From Jaapia argillacea MUCL 33604 (lineage: Eukaryota > Basidiomycota > Agaricomycetes > Jaapiales > Jaapiaceae): a stretch of 64,000 bases of DNA. A program made the position numbers and the translations under genes. Where the stretch lies: the NCBI GenBank assembly GCA_000697665.1, contig KL197747.1, positions 106,719 to 170,718 of the forward strand, read 5' to 3'. Shown piece after piece: positions 11,901 to 21,936 of the stretch (the stretch's first letter is position 1; every line of letters begins with the position of its first letter). The notes below the pieces were generated by a model, which worked only from the letters and a program-made list of their open reading frames with translations, ran no database searches and was not told where the DNA came from.

Positions 11901-13107
11901 GTGGAAGGAAGGAGACGTGTAAACCTCTCCGTGAACGACCTCTTCGGCTTCTCCAGGAAATGGAGGCTTCCAAATATGCCGATATGGGGTCCATTGAAAC
12001 TTTGCGCTGGCCTCGCTCTCGCAAACAGATCGGATCAATTGGGTGAGGGACTTGTACATCAGGCCTTCAACAACGAAGTTCTTCGGCAAAAGATCCTTCT
12101 GGGGAAATGGTATGGAGATGGGGACCGAAGCTTTTTTCCAGCCTAGCTGCTCGCCAAAAAACGAGGCAGGGTCAGAGGAACCAAGCTCCTGATCAATCTT
12201 GTCCCAGTTCACCCCCGGAAGATCCGCACGATTGAAGTCAGGGTTACCGATAACGTCCTTGACAAGTCGCTTAAGATCCGCCTTCGACTTCTGAGCACCA
12301 CTAGTCCAGTACCAATTGCCAAGCAGATACGCAGACTTGTTTGGATAAGGACCGAAATCAGATAACAACTGAGGGGTCGGATTGCAAACAGGAGTGACGG
12401 GAGGTCCGTCAGCAGAAAGCTCCTCCAATTCAACCCCATCTTCAGGATCTTTCGCAGGAATACCCTCCAAAAATTCTCGAAGCAGACCAAATGAGTTTGG
12501 CTCAGTACGAACTTTCTTGGGTGTGGGGACAGATGGCGGCTCGGGCTGGGGAAGCTCCTCGGAGAGCGGTTCGGTGTCAGAAGTGGGTGGTGAGGAAAGG
12601 GGAAGAGGAGCTGGCCCCTCTGGAAGGATATCGCGAAATCGAGTGGGTAGCTTGCCACGATTCGATCTGACAGGTCGACCGAGAGATGTGATGGGTGCGA
12701 GAGAGTTGTCTACGAGAGGTTGCTGTGGTTGGATGGGTTCGTGCATCGCTGGTTCGTCCATGAACTCAGAGTCCATTACCGAATCGGAATCTACAATTGA
12801 CTTCGACACCCAAAGTCAAATTTTCTCCAATGACCGAAAATGAGAGATCAAAACACACCATACGTGATGATCCCACTGAGGATAGCGCGTAATCCTCGGT
12901 TGAAGATTCGATAATTGCAGTTCTTGATGCCGGTGAAGGCTCGCGTCGACGGGGGCGTTTGCGAGTCCTCAGGACATACTTGTTCAAGTTTCGGGCCTCA
13001 ATAAGGTCTTGCAAGTGTCGTTGGTAGGGCTCGCAAGCATTTTGATGCTTTAGAAGGCTGCCTTCTGAGTTGAAGGGGGGCCGGCTGCAGACACAGGGAT
13101 AGGACAT
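8943..13107 (-). pseudogene. Plavaka transposase, element B
   Basis: It starts MSYPCVCSRPPFNSEGSLLK at 13,107 with a finger-like Cys/His cluster. Blocks follow in family order: SLWPGYLMFGNQSKYSRGKP, SCHHLAYFPK, LPDSFQDFVREDSGKSARLP, VLRRLYPRFFSYSADYPEK, VLLATIRDLGNCPCPRCLVP, DFLHEWESGVWKAILTHLIR, FGQDTIRRFHMN, LRQFAARDYEDVLQ, LHSLGDYATTIHYIGT, RTMHINFTTYDVRQAYDNI and FVDRDMIMQYIGRGVGH. An Asp/Glu/Ser-rich tail ends at 8,943. At least one in-frame TGA is seen after CLVPKD near 11,280. It keeps arginine at three positions where copy A has TGA, so it is less decayed there. Convergent with A. Confidence 0.85.
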
Positions 13108-13259
13108 TGGGCTAGGGGCAACGAAAAGACGGACTTGTCGAGGGGGAGGGAAGGGGTCAGCCAAAACTGTCCAGATTCGATCCTCAGGCCCCAAGTTTCA
13201 AAAAGTTCAATCCCGCATTCGACAAGCCACAAAAGGAAACCCGAGATCGGGTGGTGTGA

Positions 13260-14480
13260 TTTCATTGCTCCGTATGTACAGACAACACAGAGTCACCACA
13301 GGATAGGTTGAGGTCGACAGAGGGGTTTGATTCCAAGTCAGAGGCCCAGCATCGCAAGCCATGACATGTTGTTAGTGGTTGACCGGACTCGAATACTTAC
13401 AAGGTCGGCTCAACCCTCGCGGAGAAATGGCAATGAGCCACGACAATTGGAGTTGGATCGCGATTGATTGCGAGAGTGGCTCAAGTCACCTGAAGATATG
13501 AAAAGACATTGTGTCCCATTCGAAAGAGTGAATGAGATCGAGAAATGCGAGACAGCAAAACACTCGCATATGGCTTGCAAGGGTACGAAAGGATGCCGGT
13601 TGATTGTAAGTGATCCACAATAGTTGCCGATGCATAACACCGCCATACAAGACTGCATCATCCTTCTGCCAAACGGTAACATGCACAACGCAAAGCAAGC
13701 GCCTGGCCGATTTCCTGATGATCAGTGTTGACGCCCATATATAACACTCCGAGCCCATGCCCGTGAAACCTTTCGCAATCCCCCAGTCACTGTCTGGTAA
13801 CTTGTGATGCTACTACGAGTCATTCAAAACCAAAAATCCATCTCGCTATGTCGTTTTCAGCGACGCTAGCATCTTGTGTTAGGGATTCAGGATTCACACT
13901 TTATCGCCGCGTTCGTTGGCCTATTTCTGGTCCTGCTGGGAGTAGTCAGGTACCGGTTGAACGCACCAGCCGAGCGTGAATTTTGATCACATAAATGCTA
14001 GTGGGTCTCCCGCGAGGGCGACACCCCTGCCAACCCCTACCTCTTAATACCGACTCGTCGCCATCTCAGCTTGTTACTGTGACTCTCGCCTTCCCGTTGC
14101 TGGCTTGTCTCCGTAATATCCGGGGCCGCGATGAACGTCTCTGTGGATTTTTTCGAATGCGATGGGGTAGGTGGTTATAGAAGGAAAGAGTCCTCACGCG
14201 TTCAGCTTGCAAACAAGTCCAGGATGCCCGTCCATGCTTCGTTATCCGTCCTGATTTTGGCGTCATGAATACTTGTACTGCTCTGCCTCTTGTATGTGAT
14301 ACTGATGCGTGGATCTCTTACCACGATGCTCTCATCCTCTTCGCAGCCCAGAAGCGAGGCGGTGCAACGACCATGGAACGATATGTACATTCAACATGCC
14401 AGAGTTAGTAGTTCAAGTATTACGAGAACCTAACCATACTCTGACCCTCCGTAGACCTGGTCCATATCGACACCCTCGAC
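13260..14480. other. Region without recognisable gene
   Basis: Apart from the putative right end of Plavaka B near 13,720, nothing here has convincing coding or splice structure on either strand. Confidence 0.5.
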
Positions 14481-14484
14481 AACC

Positions 14485-15632
14485 TCAAGCTGCCTCCCCA
14501 CCCTCCTGACCTCCCTCACCAACAATCCATCCCCACAACCTCATCACCCAGACCAACATCGTAGGCGTCGCTCCCATAACCATCACTCCCAGCACCCCAA
14601 ATGGATTTCCCACCAACCGATATAGTTCCATGATTGTGAGCACGAATATTCCGAAGCTCGGGATTGCGTTCAATACGGCGAAGGTCCGATGTCCAAGGAC
14701 GTCAATATGACTCTATCGTACGTCGTCATCGTGAGGGCATAGAAGGGAGGACTGGATGGAGGTCCACTTACTTTAAGATGGGCAGACTCGTGTAGTTGGT
14801 ATATGGTGTAGAGGTTGTAGGTGAACATGATCAGGGTACCAGCGAGGGCCGTGGNNNNNNNNNNNNNNNNNNNNNNNNNNNNNNNNNNNNNNNNNNNNNN
14901 NNNNNNNNNNNNNNNNNNNNNNNNNNNNNNNNNNNNNNNNNNNNNNNNNNNNNNNNNNNNNNNNNNNNNNNNNNNNNNNNNNNNNNNNNNNNNNNNNNNN
15001 NNNNNNNNNNNNNNNNNNNNNNNNNNNNNNNNNNNNNNNNNNGGCGTCGCTCCCATAACCATCACTCCCAGCACCCCAAATGGATTTCCCAACAACCGAT
15101 ATAGTTCCATGATTGTGAGCACGAATATTCCGAAGCTCGGGATTGCGTTCAATACGGCGAAGGTCCGATGTCCAAGGACGTCAATATGACTCTATCGTAC
15201 GTCGTCATCGTGAGGGCATAGAAGGGAGGACTGGATGGAGGTCCACTTACTTTAAGATGGGCAGACTCGTGTAGTTGGTATATGGTGTAGAGGTTGTAGG
15301 TGAACATGATCAGGGTACCAGCGAGGGCCGTGGCAAAACTATTATTGCTGAATGTCACTTCAACACTACCAAGATCGAAAGGGAAGGTTGAGAGGTCTGC
15401 AGTTGTGAGGAGGAGATGCAAAAGTCATACGCAAAGAATGCGAGTAGCTTTGACAACAATGTCAGACAGCACGAGAGGGTGGTAAGGACAGTCGACTCAC
15501 GATTGTCAGAGCGACTTTTGTCTGGTCAAGTAGGTGCTTGGCCTCAACTTCGAAGGTTTCAGAAGGCTTTTTGAGCATATCGAACTCAGTGAAGAGACTC
15601 AAGACTGCATCCATGAACGATGAGAGAACCAT
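14485..15632 (-). CDS. Small multi-span membrane protein, unrecognised family (assembly-damaged)
   Basis: It begins at 15,632 (MVLSSFMDAVLSLFTEFDML) and continues through LLDQTKVALTI to a donor (GTGAGT). A later exon has SFATALAGTLIMFTYNLYTI, then YQLHESAHLK before GTAAGT. The last exon reads NAIPSFGIFVLTIMELYRLV and MVMGATPTMLVWVMRLWGWI before a stop at 14,485. There are two or three hydrophobic membrane spans and no recognised domain. A gap of 188 Ns and a 291-bp repeated flank split the gene. If the flanks are one overlapping sequence, the exons join as a single ordinary gene. The gene at 18,200-19,508 has a similar exon layout. Confidence 0.5.
14564..15333. repeat. 291-bp sequence repeated on both sides of an N gap
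   Basis: 14,564-14,854 and 15,043-15,333 have the same length (291 bp) and differ at one base that I can see (CCACC against CCAAC). The left copy ends exactly where 188 Ns begin and the right copy starts exactly where they end. This is the signature of two contig ends that overlap but were scaffolded with a gap, rather than a biological duplication. Confidence 0.85.
14855..15042. other. Assembly gap (188 N)
   Basis: A run of 188 N characters. Its flanks are the same 291-bp sequence, so the true distance may be negative. Confidence 0.99.
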
Positions 15633-15639
15633 TTGTAGG

Positions 15640-18190
15640 GTGATCAGAGAGGTGAGGTGTCGATGTTGGGACCAGCATGGCGTAGTGAGAGGTCCCTTTT
15701 AAACACAGAAATCGAGTAAGAGCTGTGCCCGAAGATATTTTGCCTTGCACGAATATACTGTCATTGTAGATCTTCTAGGCGCGAGTTGAAGGTGAACACG
15801 ATCGAACGGCGGAAGGTCATACAAGGACCCATCTCTCCGCAGTCCGCTTTTGGATAGTGAGGAGGATGTGGATCCCAAATCAGGCCAGTCAGCGGCCGCT
15901 TTGGGTCGGTCGTGGTTGATCGAGTTCGAGATAGCGGTGTACACGCGAGGTGAGATAACCCTATGCAAGTTGCGTGGGGAAACACCTGCTTTGGACGTGG
16001 TCGTAACTGGAACAGATAGAAAAGGGAAGGGAGAGGAGGATGTACCTAATTTCGATTTCGTTCCCATCACGTGCCGCACACGGCGTCTCTTGTGGTACAT
16101 AGGTGAGCGTAGATTCGTAGCGCGGTGTGCTTTGATGAGGTGACAGGGGACGGAGGGAGGGATGTCCGCGAGCATAGTTGTGAATCATTCCTAAACTGCC
16201 GGATGCATCCAAAACCCATGCATGCATTCAAAGTTGAAGGTACAAGTATATGCGCGCCCTCCAGAGGTCGGCAATCTAATTCAGTCGGAGAGCGAAGAGA
16301 GGCACTGCAGTCTTGAAGGAAGGAAGACAACGTGACCCTCGCTTTCCACTGAAATCGGAGATATCAAGCGAGCCAAGTGTAGACAGCCAATTGTTCACCG
16401 GCCTCGTCAAATGCCAACATCGTGTATTCAGATCCTCCAGCACGCGTCTCAAATTCCGTTGACGCTCGCCTTTTCATTCCGACAGTTCCCCGCGAGGTTC
16501 AACGGAAGAATCCACCAGAAAAGCGCCGGGCGGACTCTCCATTGACTTCGAAGGAGGCTAGTATCTCGCAGACTCGGGCTCCATTAGCGAGCTTGGACTC
16601 GACCTGAAAGTCGGGATATTTGAGAATGATGAGATTGTCGACTGAGTCCAGAACGAAGTCAGGTGGAAAAGAACGAGAATGAGGCCCCCGAGGACGGAGC
16701 TGAAATCGAGGAGGAAGGTGGAGGTGAAGCCGCTGACTAGTGGTGTGAATGAAGTCGGGCTGGGGTGGGTGTAGTTTGACTGTTCGATATGGGAACCAAC
16801 ACTCTGCCGTTGGGTACGAGGTTGGGGGTATTGTAAGTGTAATTGAATGGACGGACTCTAGACATCCCGACGGACATTCCTCCGTGTCCGCTCCAAGAGG
16901 TCTCCCGGGAAACGATGGAGTGCTACATCACAAAGTGAAAGATTCAAATCGAGGTCCTGGGTTCAAATGCGAAAAGGGCCCTTGACATGGTCAAGAGGCA
17001 TACACCTTCGACACCAGGAGCTTGAAGACCGAGCCCTTGATATTGAGCAGGATAAGCTCCATGATATCGTGTGGAGAGGAGATGGAGCAAATCGGGATGA
17101 GAGTGGAAGCGAGGATACTTACTGATCGAGCCCCAGATGGAGTCATGCAAAAAAGGAAGAGCGCACGAAAGGCATGTTCTCGTGCTCGTTTCGAGTATTC
17201 TCAATGGAAACTGAAGCAACATCAAGGGAGACCATGGCGTGAGCATAATACCTCCAACTGTAATGATAAGCTCAAATTCATCAGGGCTTCCGATGGTGGG
17301 CAAGCTGAGAATAAGGAAAGGATCCCAGGGGAACGTCCTCCAGAGAGAAGAGAGGCCACTCAGTGTTCAAGGCAACTTGGAGGCTAGAGAGTCACCAATG
17401 AGTTTGTGAGGGACGGTAGCAGCAATAAGCGTAGATGCGATCGAGGCCGGAGTGCGTGCAACCGAATGTATGTGCTAGGATGGGCATGGATAATGCAGCG
17501 GCCAAGTCGCGAACAAAAATCGACGCATGCCAGTCAAATAAATGCTTGACGAGGCAGTATCTCGCCGTCGAAGCATCAAAGAAACGCGGGTTTGTCAACA
17601 CAATACCACGGCCAGGAAGATGAGGAGTGTCGAATACCGGAGGACCAGCAGAATCAGAAAACGTCTCGCAGAGTTCCAACTTGAAAGCTCGAGCAACGCC
17701 AGGCACACAATTATCCCATCCATCCCACGCGACCAGCACAGCCACGCAACTCCATCACTTCAACTCGACGGTTCGACTAGGTCTCCGTTTTCAAAATCTA
17801 AGTATCAAGATCAATATTTTCCAGCAGGAATACTTACTTCGACATGGTACTCTACCTCTACCTTACCGAAGTTCCTACTAATTGCACTGCACCGCAGCTC
17901 GGTTCCCATGCTCCTTCTGAGCATAAAGTTGACAATCAGGGGTGCTCGTTCAGTCGACGAAGGCTTGGAGGAGGGTTAATCAAGTGGCACCGTCGTAAAT
18001 TTGTTGTACTTCCATCAGTCCCAGTTTCATCTATGACTTGCCGACGTCTCCAAGGAATGTATTTTCCACGAAACAAAAGAAATCAACAAAGCAAGCGAGC
18101 AAACGAAAACATAGCAAACAGAGAAAAGCATGGGGAAGCATGAGAAAGCGGCGGCGACGACCTCACAGGTGTACAAAAAAGGATACATCT
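15640..18190. other. Gene-poor stretch, possible degenerate membrane-protein exons on the - strand
   Basis: No gene could be assembled. Between 16,944 and 17,745 the - strand has long open stretches with hydrophobic segments (LIITVGGIMLTPWSPLMLLQ) that could be relics of the same membrane family as the genes on either side. No start, complete splice pattern or conserved block supports a functional gene. Confidence 0.3.
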
Positions 18191-18199
18191 GTTTGATCC

Positions 18200-19508
18200 T
18201 CAAACGTTCTCATCCGCCTCGTTTCGCCCACCAAAGACCCCCCTAAGCCGAACCACCACCAACCGGACCAACACCACAACAACCCGCTCCCAAACACCCA
18301 TACAAAATCTGGCACAATATATAGTTATCAAATTCGCCAAGACGAACCCATATACGACGCCGGGAGGAAGAGTAGCATGGAAGCACTCGAGTGTGATGGT
18401 GATGAAGAGTCCGAAGCCGGGTGTGGTGGTGAGGGTGGCAAAGGTCGGGATGCCCAGAGCCTCCACTCGATTCTACAGAGCGAGGTCATGGAAGTTAGCA
18501 TTTCAGATCATTGGGAAAATGGTGGATTTGGTAAGTACTCACTCTAAGCGTTTCGATAGACACATGCTCGAAACGAAACTTGTTGAAGCAGTATGATGTC
18601 ACCATCATGTGATGTCACAGTCACAGACGCGCTGCTTGTCCTTGACAGAACTTGCTAGAATGCGACTTGCACAGTCTCAGTCAGTGTGATGTCATCTGGT
18701 AGGTAGCTGAGTAAGATAGTTAGTCAGTAGATAGAGCAATCCTTTGCCCATCCTTGCATCATCCTTGCTCAGTATTGTGCGATCACAGTTTCTACCCTTT
18801 TCTATGCATTTCTTTCTATGACGTCATGCTATCCTCTGTAGTCTATATAAACTGTGTGGGTTGTGTCCTCAGCTCCTCAGATCAAGTCTTACAAGCCTTG
18901 TCTGAGGAGTAAGTCTCTTATATGATCCTATGTACTTCCTGGACTAACCTGTCTTGTAGTTTATCTCTTTGTACAGGTATTTACCTTTCTAATAGATCAA
19001 GTCTTACAAGGCTTGTCTGAGGATTTATCTCTTTGTACAGATGCTGAGTTCACTGCCTGTGTGCTTCTAACCAGTCGCTTCATTAGATCTTCATCAAAAC
19101 TTGAACGCCAAAGTGATGAGGATGAGACCACATGTTAACATCCATAAATCAGATTTTGCGAGCATGAATTGAGCGCTGCATGTTGATCAGCTCGTTGAAC
19201 CAGCTTAGTGACTCTGATATGAAGAGAAGGACATACCTCAACAGAGCGAATAGCTATAGACGCCCACCATGCACACAACGTCAGAGCCATATCTACATAG
19301 TTCAGAGGCGGAAACCACTTACAAAAGCCAAAAAGGTGTTCCTGTGGTATGTGATATTTTCCAAAGTGGATGTTAGGACCTCGTCGTTGGGGGATCTGAG
19401 CCCCGAGTACTTGTTGACATCAACGAATTCTTGGATGAGCGCAATGACTGATTCTTGGATGGTTTTGGTGGCTTGAGAGACCCAGGAGAGAACAACATTG
19501 GATATCAT
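18200..19508 (-). pseudogene. Small multi-span membrane protein gene, interrupted by an insertion
   Basis: It starts at 19,508 with MISNVVLSWVSQATKTIQES and a first exon of about 65 codons ending FLAF before GTAAGT. A short exon (MALTLCAWWASIAIRSVE) follows near 19,280. The final exon runs from 18,474 (RVEALGIPTFATLTTTPGFG, then LFITITLECFHATLPPGVVY) to a stop at 18,200. The layout parallels the gene at 14,485-15,632. About 540 bp of LTR-like sequence lies between the second and third exons, where a membrane-span exon would be expected. The exon before the last retains only a short piece (KFRFEHVSIETL). Probably inactive; family unknown. Confidence 0.4.
18597..19139 (+). mobile_element. Solo-LTR-like fossil
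   Basis: A roughly 540-bp block with no coding capacity begins TGATGTCACC and ends TGTTAACA. It contains a TATA box (TCTATATAAACTG near 18,843) followed by a pyrimidine/CTC-rich start region. Internally AGATCAAGTCTTACAAG and TTTATCTCTTTGTACAG each occur twice, a short internal tandem duplication. It resembles a solo LTR of a Copia or Gypsy element. Boundaries are approximate and no target-site duplication was confirmed. Confidence 0.4.
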
Positions 19509-19714
19509 TGGAAAGCGATGGGATGTGGAACGAAAGCGAAACTCGACGTGGGGGATCCATGTCGTAGAGTGGCTAGTTACGCAGTCGGTCACCGATGAGC
19601 CATTGTCGGGTGGAAGAAAGCTAGATAACACTGACGACAATAACAAGAACGACAACGACAAAGACAACAATAACCACAGAACCAACCTGGATCCGAACCC
19701 ACATCTCTTCAACG

Positions 19715-19942
19715 TCGAGGTGGTATGGGATGGTATGGACCACTCAAACCACCATACCAGTTGACGTCGTATAGTATCGGTATGGCTTGGTATACAGGCG
19801 CTATGGAGTCTGATCTTCTCGCAACAATGTCGAAGCGGAGCTGATAGCTGATTGGGAGACCAGGGAAGCCTGGTAAACTAGATTGGGAGAGATCTCCATA
19901 TATACATACCAAACGTCCCATGGTATGGACCAGTTCATTGGA
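19715..19942. repeat. GGTATGG-rich repeat cluster
   Basis: ATGGTATGGACCA occurs in direct orientation near 19,732 and again near 19,919, with further GGTATGG/CCATACC units between, some forming short palindromes (CATACC..CATGGTATGG). It may be a small non-autonomous element or satellite remnant. No gene overlaps it. Confidence 0.35.
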
Positions 19943-21936
19943 GGAGGAGGAGCCGTAAGTGAGTCGATGGTATGGTGCGGTCTGGCACTATCGCTCGGCT
20001 ACTGGCGATTGCAAACTAAACAAAGGTGTACTGCGGTGACATCACGCAGAAGTGTTTTGTATGTAGTATCGATTCTTCTTTGACGGAGAAACCGCCTAGC
20101 GTCGTCTCACGAGCTGAACTCGTTGAAGTACCTACATCACAACTTGTTCTCTTGGCCTCACATGTTTGTTCCACCATCGTGATATCTATCGTGTCCTCAC
20201 CTCTCAAATTTCAACCTACTTTCATTCTCGAATGCCATCCACCATCGGTACACAGCGCTACACTACCCACGGGGGCATAGGCCGATGGCGAACCTACGCC
20301 TCCTCCGAGTCGTGTACTGTACTCCCGCCAGTGCGCACTTCCGTCACATTGCATTTGTGATAGTATTAGTCCTTGAAATAGTAACCTTAGGTCAGTATGA
20401 GGGATTGAATTGGACGAAGGAAAAGAGACCTGGAGTCGACCCGGAACCCAGCGTTCGATCTTTTGTACATATTATCAACGCACCAACAGGTGGCAGGACC
20501 CTGGATTATAGTGGGAGGGGTAGGGTACCCGTCCCGGTAAGAATCCTCCTCCAAACGGCGGGAGGTAGGGTTCAGTCCCGGTACAAGTGTCCCCAAATGG
20601 CAGACAACTTGGATGGATAGTCGTCCAGGTAGAGTACCGGGGATCCGGAAAATTTTGGCGACGGACCAGCGAGAGACCAAAAAAACACGGCCTTTTGCCA
20701 CCGACGGACATGTCGGATATGGGAATCCTGGTAAAACGGGTCTCGGAAGCCCCAGAAACTTGGATATGATCCATGTAAATTTGGCATGATTTACTCCAGA
20801 AACCGTACAGTACGCGCATTGGGAGGTCCCCCATGTCCATATCCGACCTACCCATCTATAATGAATTATCTCTCACGTGACCGCCAATAAATCTCGCCCC
20901 GAGTTGTCTGTTGTGTGAAAACTCCTGACGTATGAGGTATTAAGTTGTCCACCTCGTGAGATCTGCAGACTCGATGGCACGCATCAGGTTGGTGAGGAAA
21001 ATCATGAAATTGGAAGGTAGATTAACGCGAAGCCTTTGTGGCAAGGATGGAGAAGATGAGGGGGGTGAGTCGAAGAAGGTTCAGAGGTGAGGAGACAAAT
21101 AGACAAGTCGAGAACAATTTCGATACTTGGCAGATAGATGAGGGACGGAGTGACAAGTCTGGCCAATAACCACTGGCGATGAACTCCTTCCAGTGTTGAT
21201 CTGTGTTTTGGTTCAGCTCGGACAATGGGTCGCGAACAGGTCACTACAACGCCCTTGGGATGGAAGGGGTATTGTGATGCAGACTCCCCATGAGAAGCGG
21301 AGGAGAGCGAGCGCAGTCAATGCCACGACGAAGCAAGAGATCTAGATAGGATCTTCGCAGCGCTTTGGCGTTAGGATGGCGAAAGAATGGTGCTAATTAT
21401 GTTTTGACAGTGAGCGCTGCCGTGAAGAACGGGAGAAACACAAGACGAAAATACCACGCACGGGTGTATGGATTGGACTTGGAGGGCCCGGAACATGCTC
21501 TAATGTCTATTGCCACGAGAGGACGCTGGCTATCTATCTATCTGGGTGTTCCTGCGCCGCAGCGGGCACCAAGGCATCACCCGCAACTCCACAATTTGGA
21601 GAGTTTGCGGTGTGTGCTCCGGGGGAGAAAGCAAGACAAGGAGAGGTTGGTTGACATCGGGGTATCATCGAAACATGTAGAGACAACGTTGAAGGGAGAA
21701 TAATAGTGGAGTTTTGAACCAGACTCGGAGGAAACGAAATACCGCCAAGACAAACTTGAGCCAGGCACATGGTTCGCAAACCAGTTTGATCAATTGACGC
21801 CGACTTGCTGAGTTCGGTTCCTGTCTTTAGACCTGGCAAACATCGCCTCCAATAACCGCCTCAGCCTCACGACAGCAGCGCAATAAAGAGGGGCTCTCCG
21901 TCGTTCGTCGCAGCTCCGTCTTTCCACAACGATATA
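19943..21936. other. About 2 kb without a supported gene, upstream of chitin synthase
   Basis: Open frames exist on both strands but none has splice continuity, a recognised motif or a paralogue in the window. The last few hundred bases probably contain the chitin synthase promoter. A TATA-like or other element could not be chosen with confidence. Confidence 0.4.

Larger units (their letters stand above)
372..13720 (-). mobile_element. Plavaka-type DNA transposon B, interrupted by element A
   Basis: A - strand Plavaka transposase (8,943-13,107) and a - strand DUF6698-type gene (372-1,299) are separated by the whole of element A (1,866-8,862). Removing A restores the layout transposase then DUF6698 gene seen inside A. 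The right end is placed near 13,720, where the - strand reads CATCAGGAAAT, identical to 11 bases of the element A terminal repeat and about 600 bp upstream of the transposase start (A: about 520 bp). The left end was not found and may be lost or outside the window. The extent is an inference. Confidence 0.5.

Noticed and set aside
14670-15189. Open frames running through the N gap
   Set aside because: They are open only because N codons are not counted as stops.
19498-19764. Asn/Asp-rich + strand frame and its Leu/Ser-rich antisense
   Set aside because: Low-complexity AAC/GAC repeats just upstream of the membrane-gene start; no domain or paralogue.
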